Assembly (NCBI GenBank): GCA_902595195.1
Contig: CACJPC010000002.1
Span: 106,270-167,443 of the forward strand
DNA length: 61,174 nucleotides
Reading direction: 5' to 3'
Source: an uncultured Candidatus Actinomarina sp.
Lineage (GTDB): Bacteria > Actinomycetota > Acidimicrobiia > Actinomarinales > Actinomarinaceae
Shown: in pieces, positions 1 through 7,526 of the stretch
Numbering within the stretch: position 1 is the first letter of the stretch
How the letters are laid out: each line of letters starts with the position of its first letter
Program-made: the position numbers and the translations under genes
Notes under the pieces: model-generated
The model's database searches: none
The model's input: the letters and a program-made list of their open reading frames with translations, nothing else
Told to the model about the DNA's origin: nothing

Positions 1-1
1 T

Positions 2-1564
2 TATCCTTGTGCTCCTGATGGTGTAGGAGAAAAATGGGTTGTAAGAAATTATGGAACGTCAATTACAGCGGATAGATACCTTAATAAAATTGACGCTCAA
101 GATAGAGCTATTGAACTTCAATGCTTTGATTTTCACGTTGAAGAAATTAAAAATAAAGATTTTATAAAACAATTCCCTCTCGGTTTAAATCTTGATGAGT
201 TAGAAACTGAGGAAGAAAAAATTATGGAAATTGCAAAAGAATTAGCCCAATATGATTCTGAAGGTAATTTAATAATTTATAGAGAATTAGAAGAAGGAGA
301 AGAAATTCCAGAAGATCAAGTCATAATTTTTGATCCTGAACTGATTGAAAATCAACTAAATCTAACTCAAATTGATATAGAGTCAGAAATTCAATATATT
401 TTTAAACCTTGCCAAGATAAAGCTGAATACAACAGATCTATAAAACTATTAGATACATCAGGAATGATATCTTTGGAAGAAGCAACAAGGAGATCGATAA
501 ATACTGTATTTGCACAGCTTGCATCTGAGCTTGGTGGAGAAAAATTAGCTTCTACTGCAAAAAGAATAGGAATTAATTCATCATTAGATCCTGTTATTTC
601 TTTAACTTTAGGTGCTGGAGCTGCAACACCAATTGAGATGGCTTCTGCATATTCATCATTCGCCACAAATGGTGTTTTAGCACCTACATACTTAATTGAA
701 AAAATTGAGGATGATAAAGGCAATGTTCTTTATCGGCATATTGTATCTCCAAGGACTAGTATCCCTGACCCAGGTGCTGCAGCTGCAGTGCGAAAAACTC
801 TTGAGGTAGCAGCTCAGTATGGAACTGGTACAAGAGCTGTCCTTGATGATAGAGAGATTGCTGGAAAAACAGGAACCCATCAAGGCTTTAGAGAAGCATG
901 GTTTATCGGATTTATACCCCAATATACTTCATCTGTTTGGATTGGTTTTGCCGAAGAACAGTTGCCTCTCACAGATGTAGAAATAAAAGGAGAAGTCATA
1001 AGAAATGTTTCTGGAGGAAGAGTACCTGCTCCTATGTGGAAAGAATTTATGACTGAAGTAGTTAAAGACTTACCTGTTGTTAACTGGCCATTAGATCCAA
1101 GTGATATAGATAAATATTATGAAATACCAACAATAGAAATTCCGCAATTAGTTGGTTTAAATATTCTAGATGCAGAAGAAATTGCCTTTTCATCTTATAT
1201 TTTACCAACAATAAATTTAGTAGAATCTGATGAGGCTCCTGGTCTAGTGTTAACTCAGGATATTGAAAATGGTGAAGAATTACCAGAAGGAACAGAGGTA
1301 ATCCTAGAAGTTTCAGGTAATAAATTTTCAGCTGCTATTCCAAGTATTACACCATGTACTTTGACACCTGAAGAAGGTGAAAGTCTAATAAGAGATTTCA
1401 TGAGAGATAATAATGTTATTCTTTTCCTCAAAGAAGAGTTCGAAGAAAATGAGCTAGATAATTGTAATGGAAAAATCATTGGAACAAATGTTGCTCAAGG
1501 TGCAGTTATGACAACTGGTGATACTTTAGTTTTTGTTATAAGTAAATTTACTGAGGATTCTTAG
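2..1564 (+). CDS. Penicillin-binding protein with PASTA domains, class A type (5' partial)
   Basis: This is the C-terminal part of a cell-wall transpeptidase that cross-links peptidoglycan outside the membrane. The listed ORF begins at an internal ATG (224), but the frame is open back to base 2, so the gene runs off the left edge and its start, glycosyltransferase domain and SxxK serine are not visible. The SxN motif (SIN, bases 494-502) lies in RRSINTVFAQLA and the KTG motif (866-874) in AGKTGTHQGFREAWF, both class A PBP style. Two PASTA-like modules follow (IPQLVGLNILDAEEIAFSS and IPSITPCTLTPEEGESL). About 130 acidic residues separate VVRNYGTS from MISLEEATRRSIN, which are nearly adjacent in ordinary family members. 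The 3' end overlaps convergent pepA by 17 bases. Function is clear; class A rather than class B is inferred from motif style. Confidence 0.9.
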   Translation, partial: YPCAPDGVGEKWVVRNYGTSITADRYLNKIDAQDRAIELQCFDFHVEEIKNKDFIKQFPLGLNLDELETEEEKIMEIAKELAQYDSEGNLIIYRELEEGEEIPEDQVIIFDPELIENQLNLTQIDIESEIQYIFKPCQDKAEYNRSIKLLDTSGMISLEEATRRSINTVFAQLASELGGEKLASTAKRIGINSSLDPVISLTLGAGAATPIEMASAYSSFATNGVLAPTYLIEKIEDDKGNVLYRHIVSPRTSIPDPGAAAAVRKTLEVAAQYGTGTRAVLDDREIAGKTGTHQGFREAWFIGFIPQYTSSVWIGFAEEQLPLTDVEIKGEVIRNVSGGRVPAPMWKEFMTEVVKDLPVVNWPLDPSDIDKYYEIPTIEIPQLVGLNILDAEEIAFSSYILPTINLVESDEAPGLVLTQDIENGEELPEGTEVILEVSGNKFSAAIPSITPCTLTPEEGESLIRDFMRDNNVILFLKEEFEENELDNCNGKIIGTNVAQGAVMTTGDTLVFVISKFTEDS

Positions 1565-2930
1565 ACAATAGCTTAAAGAAATTTACCAAACCAATAACAC
1601 CAAATCCAGTGCCACCCTCTGGGTTTAAAGCGGAACTACTTCTGGCTCTCGCTGGGCCTGCTATATCTAAGTGAACCCAAGGAATTTCATCAACAAACTC
1701 TTCGAGTATTAATGCAGCGGTAATTGCACCTCCAAATCTTCCACCCGTGTTTTTCATATCAGCAATGCTAGATTTTATTAAAGATTTATAACCTTGAAAT
1801 AAAGGAAGTTCGTGATAAGACTCAACCTGATTTTTATTAGATTTTATGAATTCAGCTGCATACTTTTCTGAATTGGAAATAACTGCACCTATATCAACAC
1901 CCAAAGCAACATACGAAGCTCCAGTCAATGTTGCTACGTCACATATTAAATCTGGCTTTTTTTCAGCAGCAAAAGCTAAAGCGTCTGCCATAATTAATCT
2001 TCCCTCAGCATCAGTGTTTAAAACTTCTACAGTTTTTCCATTTCTCATTTTTAAAACATCACCCGGCCTAATTGCAGTACTGCTTGGCATGTTTTCTACC
2101 AAAGGCGTATAAACTTTTACGCCAACATTTAGCCCTAGTGAAGCAACAAGTTTTATAACAGCCCAAGCAGTTGCAGCACCTGCCATATCTGTTTTCATGG
2201 TTTCCATTCCAGATGGAGATTTTAACGAAAGTCCACCTGAATCAAACAGTACGCCTTTACCAATTAGTGCTATTTGAAAATCAGCACCAGTGTTATATTC
2301 ACCAACAAGAAAGTAGGGGTCTTTTGAGGAACCTTGCGAGACACCAATTACACCACCAAAATTTTCTTTCAACAACCATTTCTTATCAAATATTGTTAAT
2401 TTGATTTTTTCATTATCAATAAGTTGCTTAACTTCATTAATAAAATAATCTGGAGTTTTATCAAGTGCTGGTAAATTAACTAGGTCTCTAACAAAATAGA
2501 TTGAATCTTTTATAAATTTTTGCTCATCGATGTTTATTGACTCATCAAATTGAATATTGATTTCTTTGGAGTCAGTTTCAACGTATTTTTCAAATTTGTA
2601 ACCTGATAAGATTAATCCAAGTGTAAATTCCTGAAGATCTACTTCAGTCTCCAGATTCAAAAGATAACTTATATTGCAATCAAAAGGGATTTTATTTCTT
2701 ACTTTTGAGCCAAGCTCACATAATTCATTCTTATTTAAAGAATCATCTATAGACACTAGAATTGTATCTTTTTCATTTTTTAAATATAGTTTTGGTACAA
2801 GCAACATCTCTTTTTTGCTTGCTTTAAATTTATTTATTTCAAAATAATCTTTGATTTGCTCTTCGTCTTTAAAATTATTTAATAGACTATCATTCACAGA
2901 ATCTACAAATAAAATAGACAGTTCTTTCAT
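1548..2930 (-). CDS. pepA: Leucyl aminopeptidase, M17 family
   Basis: Cytosolic di-metal aminopeptidase that removes N-terminal residues from peptides during protein turnover. At 460 residues the length is normal for the family. The C-terminal catalytic half carries the M17 signatures: GKGVLFDSGGLSLK (metal and catalytic lysine), KTDMAGAA, and NTDAEGRLIMADAL. The N-terminal half is the weakly conserved macro-like domain. The start codon overlaps the stop of the upstream adenosyltransferase by one base (TAATG), so the two are translationally coupled. The 3' end overlaps the convergent PBP gene. All expected ligands appear present. Confidence 0.95.
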   Translation of the reverse strand: MKELSILFVDSVNDSLLNNFKDEEQIKDYFEINKFKASKKEMLLVPKLYLKNEKDTILVSIDDSLNKNELCELGSKVRNKIPFDCNISYLLNLETEVDLQEFTLGLILSGYKFEKYVETDSKEINIQFDESINIDEQKFIKDSIYFVRDLVNLPALDKTPDYFINEVKQLIDNEKIKLTIFDKKWLLKENFGGVIGVSQGSSKDPYFLVGEYNTGADFQIALIGKGVLFDSGGLSLKSPSGMETMKTDMAGAATAWAVIKLVASLGLNVGVKVYTPLVENMPSSTAIRPGDVLKMRNGKTVEVLNTDAEGRLIMADALAFAAEKKPDLICDVATLTGASYVALGVDIGAVISNSEKYAAEFIKSNKNQVESYHELPLFQGYKSLIKSSIADMKNTGGRFGGAITAALILEEFVDEIPWVHLDIAGPARARSSSALNPEGGTGFGVIGLVNFFKLLSKNPQ

Positions 2931-3472
2931 TAGCTACTTGGTGTCCAATCTTCTTCAAATTCACGTGCCATCATCCAAAGAAAGTCTGACAACCTGTTCA
3001 AGTAGGTTACAACTTTTGTGTCTTCAATTTGTAAAGTTTTATACCATGTAACACATTTTCTTTCAGCTCTTCTGGAAACCACTCTTGCCCAATCAAATTT
3101 TGCCGATATAACATTTTCACCGGGGACAACAAAATATGTAGGAATGCCATTTTTTTCAGTGAGAAAGTCAATATCTTTCTCGAGAGTTTTAATCATAGAT
3201 TCAGTTACCCTTGTTTTGCCATCTTCTAATTTATTTCTTTTTTCTTTGTCAGTCGCTAGTTCTGCACCAACAATAAATAATTCTCTTTGAATTCGGAGAG
3301 TAGTATCTTTTACTTCAATCGGCAATTTATCTTCACACCTTATTAAGCCAAGCGCAGCAACAAGTTCGTCTACTGATCCATATGCTTCTGGTGCTATATT
3401 ATCTTTTGAGACCTGGTCACCATATAAAAGACTGGTATCACCTTTGTCGCCTTTCTTTGTATAAATTTTCAT
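2930..3472 (-). CDS. pduO: ATP:cob(I)alamin adenosyltransferase, PduO type
   Basis: Transfers the adenosyl group of ATP to cob(I)alamin, giving adenosylcobalamin for enzymes such as methylmalonyl-CoA mutase or B12-dependent ribonucleotide reductase (neither lies in this window). At 180 residues it is a normal-length PduO/MMAB protein. The N-terminal ATP loop reads YTKKGDKGDTSLLYGD, followed by YGSVDELVAALGL. The family's helix pair lies near the end (RVVSRRAERKC and LNRLSDFLWMMAREFEED). It is the first gene of a two-gene unit with pepA. A TAATCT box six bases before the ATG suggests a leaderless transcript. Confidence 0.93.
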   Translation of the reverse strand: MKIYTKKGDKGDTSLLYGDQVSKDNIAPEAYGSVDELVAALGLIRCEDKLPIEVKDTTLRIQRELFIVGAELATDKEKRNKLEDGKTRVTESMIKTLEKDIDFLTEKNGIPTYFVVPGENVISAKFDWARVVSRRAERKCVTWYKTLQIEDTKVVTYLNRLSDFLWMMAREFEEDWTPSS

Positions 3473-3478
3473 ACTATT

Positions 3479-3484
3479 AGATTA
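3479..3484 (-). promoter_or_regulatory. Leaderless-type -10 box for pduO
   Basis: On the minus strand this reads TAATCT and is followed by six bases (AATAGT) and the ATG, so transcription would begin at or next to the start codon. No Shine-Dalgarno sequence is present. The call rests on spacing shared with many genes in the window. Confidence 0.6.
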
Positions 3485-3487
3485 GTG

Positions 3488-4150
3488 TTAAATGGAAAGT
3501 ATTAATGTTCCTGATGCACCCATTGATACAATTAATGACAAATAACTCAGTCCTGTACTGGCCATTACACCCGTATACGACTTTTCCTGTAAAGATTTAT
3601 ATGAACCAAAAGATAATAGTGCTGCAGAGAGGTATAAAAATATAATTATATTATTTAGCATATTTGTAGAAATTAAATTAAATAAACTTGACGCACTCTC
3701 GTACAAACCGGAAAATACAAGCATTGAGATTCCAATTGATAAATAGGTTGAAAATAAAGCTATATTTTTCATACCCTCTCTACTAATTGTAGGATCTACC
3801 AAAAACCAATGTCCTATCATCATTAAAGAAAATACAGAAGATACCATCATTATTGGTAACGCAGACATAAATAAGGTTTGGCCTACCAAAGTATATGCTC
3901 CTACTGCAAAACTAATAAAACTTAAAAATAAAAGGTAAAGCTTTTCTGATCTTTTAAATAAATTTAAATACATAGCAAGAAAAAATGCTCCAATGTACGA
4001 AAACTGATTCATATATAGAAAAATATTCATTGCAATAACAGCAGAAAATAAAATACTAAAGCCCTTTTTCGGTTCAGTGCTTTTAATGATATAAGCAAAA
4101 AACGGCACACAAAGTGCTAGAAAGATATAGGTAAACTCACTCAATTGCAT
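3488..4150 (-). CDS. Multi-pass membrane protein of unknown function
   Basis: I do not recognise this family with confidence. The 220-residue product is very hydrophobic, with about six or seven membrane segments and almost no soluble part. The most distinctive piece is the loop GHWFLVDPTISREGMK near the middle, a Gly-His-Trp motif followed by a conserved-looking polar turn. It sits on the minus strand 15 bases upstream of pduO but is separated from it by the pduO -10 box, so it may be a separate transcript. Its start region overlaps the promoter of the divergent small membrane protein. Base use resembles its neighbours, so there is no sign of transfer. Confidence 0.75.
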   Translation of the reverse strand: MQLSEFTYIFLALCVPFFAYIIKSTEPKKGFSILFSAVIAMNIFLYMNQFSYIGAFFLAMYLNLFKRSEKLYLLFLSFISFAVGAYTLVGQTLFMSALPIMMVSSVFSLMMIGHWFLVDPTISREGMKNIALFSTYLSIGISMLVFSGLYESASSLFNLISTNMLNNIIIFLYLSAALLSFGSYKSLQEKSYTGVMASTGLSYLSLIVSMGASGTLILSI

Positions 4151-4158
4151 ATATTCTT

Positions 4159-4164
4159 TACAAT
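4159..4164 (+). promoter_or_regulatory. Leaderless-type -10 box (TACAAT)
   Basis: TACAAT followed by seven bases and the ATG at 4172. This supports ATG 4172 over the upstream TTG at 4145 used in the ORF track, because that TTG would lie upstream of the predicted transcription start. Confidence 0.6.
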
Positions 4165-4171
4165 AATATAT

Positions 4172-4525
4172 ATGTTTATATTGATATTGAAAAAAAATTT
4201 GAAAAAAGCAATCTTGTTAACCGTCGCTTTTATTGGATTAATTTATTTTCTTGAAGACAATAGTTCAATTAACTTTTTTTCACCTGAATTTTTACTAACT
4301 TTTCTAATGTATTTGATATTATTTGCAATATCACTTGATGCACTTGATAAAAATAAATTCTTGGGATTATTGATGTCTTTTTCTTTATTATTTTTACCAC
4401 CAGCTATTTTTCCAGGTTTTGCAGGAAAATTATTTCCGCTGACTTACGGAATTTTTATCATTTATCTTTTTTTTACTTATGGATTGAATATGTATAGAAA
4501 TTGGAAAAATAATGCTGGATTGTGA
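4172..4525 (+). CDS. Small membrane protein of unknown function
   Basis: A 117-residue protein with a basic N-terminus (LKKNLKKAILL) and about four hydrophobic segments. It ends in a short basic tail (MYRNWKNNAGL) that is probably cytoplasmic. I do not recognise a family. The start at 4172 is chosen over the track's TTG at 4145 because of the TACAAT box seven bases upstream. It is divergent from the 220-residue membrane protein and lies just upstream of the SpoIID protein, which has its own promoter box. It could be a small accessory envelope protein, but nothing in the sequence shows its role. Confidence 0.65.
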   Translation: MFILILKKNLKKAILLTVAFIGLIYFLEDNSSINFFSPEFLLTFLMYLILFAISLDALDKNKFLGLLMSFSLLFLPPAIFPGFAGKLFPLTYGIFIIYLFFTYGLNMYRNWKNNAGL

Positions 4526-4543
4526 AATATATATCAATTTATC

Positions 4544-4549
4544 TAAAAT
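4544..4549 (+). promoter_or_regulatory. Leaderless-type promoter of the SpoIID-domain gene
   Basis: TAAAAT at 4544-4549, then GATTAC, then ATG at 4556, with TTGTGA about 18 bases upstream as a plausible -35 element. No Shine-Dalgarno sequence is seen. Confidence 0.6.
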
Positions 4550-4555
4550 GATTAC

Positions 4556-7525
4556 ATGAAACAGGGGTTATTAAAAAAATCTGCTTATATTTTTACGTTT
4601 TTAATAGCTTTCGCATTGCTACTGTCACCAAAAGAAGAAGCTAAAGCACTAGAGATTAAATATGACTCAAATATGTTCTGCGTGGATAATGCAGTGGCTC
4701 CGCTTAATAATCTCTTAGATATTCAAACATTTCTCAGTTGTAATGGGTTTAATCCAGGACCAATTGATGGCTTGAGTGGTTCGAGAACTAATAACGCAAT
4801 TATAACTTTTCAAAAATCAGTTGGTTTGACCCCTGATGGTGTTGTTGGTCCAGCGACAAAACAAGCAATGAGAGGATACAGTACAGTGTCTTTTACTTTC
4901 ACTGGTAGTGGTTGGGGTCATGGTGTTGGACTTAGCCAATATGGTGCCAAAGGTTTAACAGAACTTGGTGCAAGTTTTTGTAGCAATAATAGCTCATGTA
5001 CATCTACTGAGGTTGTGGATTATTACTTCAAAGACACTACCGTAAAAAATCTGTCTGAAATTAGCTTATCATCTCCAGATATTGCCACTGATAATAATGC
5101 TTTGTGGGTTGGACTAGCAAGAAATGCTAAGAGTATAAATCTCACTACACTTCCTTCATCTAGTCCACCTATGCTCTCTATTTGCCAAGATGGACTTTCT
5201 GATGTGGCAGGAGTTCAAGTATTCTTAACTACTAGAGGCTTCGAACCCGGTCCTGTTGACGGTGCTTTTGGTGATAAAACATCAAATGCTTTAAAAAGTT
5301 ACCAAGCATCCGTTGGCCTGAGTCAGTCAGGGAGCATTGATACTGAAACATTAAATAAAATCAAGTCCGAGGCAAGTTCTGATGGCTCATGTGAATCTAT
5401 ATTTGGACCGCTAAAAATAAGTGGTGGGGCAACAATTAATGTAATTTCAAATGGAAATGGATGCTACTTTAATGGCCATCCTCTTGTTAATAGAACAACA
5501 GCTAGTTGTAATATTGGTATCAGTTGGTCTGACGGTGGAAGAATTAGAGTTGGACCTCGTGAACACAAACATGGTGTACTTAAATTACGTTCCCAAAATG
5601 TCTCTTCAGGATTTCATGTTGTTTTATCTGTAAATATAGAAAAGTATTTATATGGACTAGCAGAAATGCCATCTCACTGGAATGTGAAAGCATTAGAAGC
5701 TCAGGCACTTGTTGGTAGAAGTTATGCTGTCTATCAATATTTAAAACAAAATATACCAGCTCAATCTACAGATCTGAACGCGGGCTTATCTACATCTAGG
5801 CAAGCATATTGTTGGTGTCATATTGGTTCAACCGCATCAAGTCAATATTATTATGGGTATTTAAAGGAAATAGCTGGTCCTAATTGGGTTCAAGCTGTAA
5901 ATAACACATCAGGAAAAGTCATAACATACTCTGGTGGTTACACTCAAAGCTCTGTAATTCAAGCGTTCTACTCTTCATCTACTGGTGGAAAAACTAATAA
6001 TAATGCAGTTGGATTTGGGTCTGCTACGGCATGGCCATATCTTCAAACAGTTGATGATCCTTGGTCAGTTGACAACAGAGTAGGGAATCCAAAAGCTGCA
6101 TGGTCTTATGACTTCTCATCTTATCAATTAGCCAAAAACATATTGTGTGGAGATATTCCTTGTTTTGATTCAATCACTGATATATATATTTCATCTGTAG
6201 CGGAATCTGGTGCGGCTATTGAAGTAACAATGAAAGGTTTTAGAAATGGTTCTTCAAAAACTGTTACAAAATCAGGAAGAAATATTAAATCTCAATTAGG
6301 ATTTACTTCTCATTATTTTAAAACATCTAGTCAATCAGATGTGTCTAACCTTTCAATTGGACCAGTAACAGTTAACAATTCACCCACTACTTCTACTAAC
6401 GGTACAAGTGTTACAAGTACTACTGGTGATATTGCTCAGTATGCAACTTCTACAGCAGGATTAAATTATTTATCTGGAGCTGGATTGTTAAATAACTGTA
6501 CTGAAACTTCATCAGCTTGTCAGGCTAAAACTATGACCAGAGAAGAAGCAGCTGCTGTGGTCACAGTTATCGGAGGAATTTCATTAGATGCACCAAATGC
6601 ATACAGTGATGATGATCAAAGCATTTTTCAAAAAGCAATTAATGGCATACCTTATTATGGAATACAAGTGTGTATAGGCAGTCCATTCCAATTTCAACCA
6701 ACAGAGACCATATCTAGAGACCAGTTTGCATGTATGCTTGTCAAAGCCATTACAGCAGGATCTACAACAAATTTATCAGGAGCAATAGATAAATACTCTG
6801 ATGAGGGTGCAAGTAAATGGACAAATGAAATTAATGTTTTGGCTGCAAATGATGTTATTCCAGCTTGTAGTTCTCTTCAAGATAAATTTTGTCCAAGTAG
6901 AAAAATCTCTATTGGTGAAGTTGCATACATAGTGAACCAAATGGTTAGTAAATCTTTAATATCAAGCGATACATTTAATTCAAATCCTTTTCAAGAAGGG
7001 TGGTCTGCAAATGGTTCAGAAGTTGAGGATGCTAGTGCAACTGCAGTTTCCAATCCGAATGCAGGTAACGATGCATGCGTTCCTAAAGACAATTCAGGTT
7101 TGGTTATAAATTCAATATTAGACGTACAACAGTTCTTATCGAATAACGGTTTCAATCCTGGTCCAATTGATGGACAAAGTGGGCCAAAAACTAAAAACGC
7201 TGTTATCGAATTCCAAAAAGAGAGTGGCCTTCTAGCAGATGGTATTGTTGGTAACAAAACCAAAGAAGCTATGCGTGCTTATACAGGTTGTAGAAGTACT
7301 AATGTTTGTAATGCGAGAGATAATACCGGAGCCAAATTGGATTCAGTCGCAGATATCCAAACATATCTTTCAAACAACGGATTTAATCCTGGAATAATTG
7401 ACGGAGAAATGGGTTCTTATACAAAAGAAGCCATAAAAGCATTTCAAAGAAAAGTTGGTTTAATACCTGATGGTGTGGTTGGAAATAGAACGAAATCCGC
7501 TATGCGCGCTTATACAGGTTGTTAA
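4556..7525 (+). CDS. Secreted SpoIID/LytB-domain protein with four peptidoglycan-binding repeats
   Basis: A 989-residue exported wall protein. Residues 1-31 are a signal peptide ending near EEAKA. In order follow a PG_binding_1 repeat (about 51-107), the motif GWGHGVGLSQYGAKG (119-133), a second PG_binding_1 repeat (214-270), and the SpoIID domain (from about 355, with NIEKYLYGLAEMP and EAQALVGRSYAVYQY). A region with an S-layer-homology look follows (about 625-800, with MTREEAAAVV and TISRDQFACMLVKAI). Two closely similar PG_binding_1 repeats end the protein, each closing with MRAYTGC. Paired cysteines suggest disulfides. In SpoIID/LytB relatives the domain acts on or binds peptidoglycan glycan; here the activity (lytic transglycosylase-like or structural) is inferred. 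The stop is one base from convergent tkt. Confidence 0.9.
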   Translation: MKQGLLKKSAYIFTFLIAFALLLSPKEEAKALEIKYDSNMFCVDNAVAPLNNLLDIQTFLSCNGFNPGPIDGLSGSRTNNAIITFQKSVGLTPDGVVGPATKQAMRGYSTVSFTFTGSGWGHGVGLSQYGAKGLTELGASFCSNNSSCTSTEVVDYYFKDTTVKNLSEISLSSPDIATDNNALWVGLARNAKSINLTTLPSSSPPMLSICQDGLSDVAGVQVFLTTRGFEPGPVDGAFGDKTSNALKSYQASVGLSQSGSIDTETLNKIKSEASSDGSCESIFGPLKISGGATINVISNGNGCYFNGHPLVNRTTASCNIGISWSDGGRIRVGPREHKHGVLKLRSQNVSSGFHVVLSVNIEKYLYGLAEMPSHWNVKALEAQALVGRSYAVYQYLKQNIPAQSTDLNAGLSTSRQAYCWCHIGSTASSQYYYGYLKEIAGPNWVQAVNNTSGKVITYSGGYTQSSVIQAFYSSSTGGKTNNNAVGFGSATAWPYLQTVDDPWSVDNRVGNPKAAWSYDFSSYQLAKNILCGDIPCFDSITDIYISSVAESGAAIEVTMKGFRNGSSKTVTKSGRNIKSQLGFTSHYFKTSSQSDVSNLSIGPVTVNNSPTTSTNGTSVTSTTGDIAQYATSTAGLNYLSGAGLLNNCTETSSACQAKTMTREEAAAVVTVIGGISLDAPNAYSDDDQSIFQKAINGIPYYGIQVCIGSPFQFQPTETISRDQFACMLVKAITAGSTTNLSGAIDKYSDEGASKWTNEINVLAANDVIPACSSLQDKFCPSRKISIGEVAYIVNQMVSKSLISSDTFNSNPFQEGWSANGSEVEDASATAVSNPNAGNDACVPKDNSGLVINSILDVQQFLSNNGFNPGPIDGQSGPKTKNAVIEFQKESGLLADGIVGNKTKEAMRAYTGCRSTNVCNARDNTGAKLDSVADIQTYLSNNGFNPGIIDGEMGSYTKEAIKAFQRKVGLIPDGVVGNRTKSAMRAYTGC

Positions 7526-7526
7526 T

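Noticed and set aside
391-723. Minus-strand ORF inside the PBP gene
   Set aside because: Shadow of a strongly supported coding frame; no domain and no promoter or SD signal of its own. The same applies to most short antisense ORFs in the track.
4145-4171. Track start TTG for the small membrane protein
   Set aside because: It lies upstream of the TACAAT box that precedes ATG 4172 by seven bases; the later start fits the leaderless pattern.
7526-7526. Terminator between convergent SpoIID and tkt genes
   Set aside because: The genes are one base apart and no stem with a T-run is visible at either 3' end.
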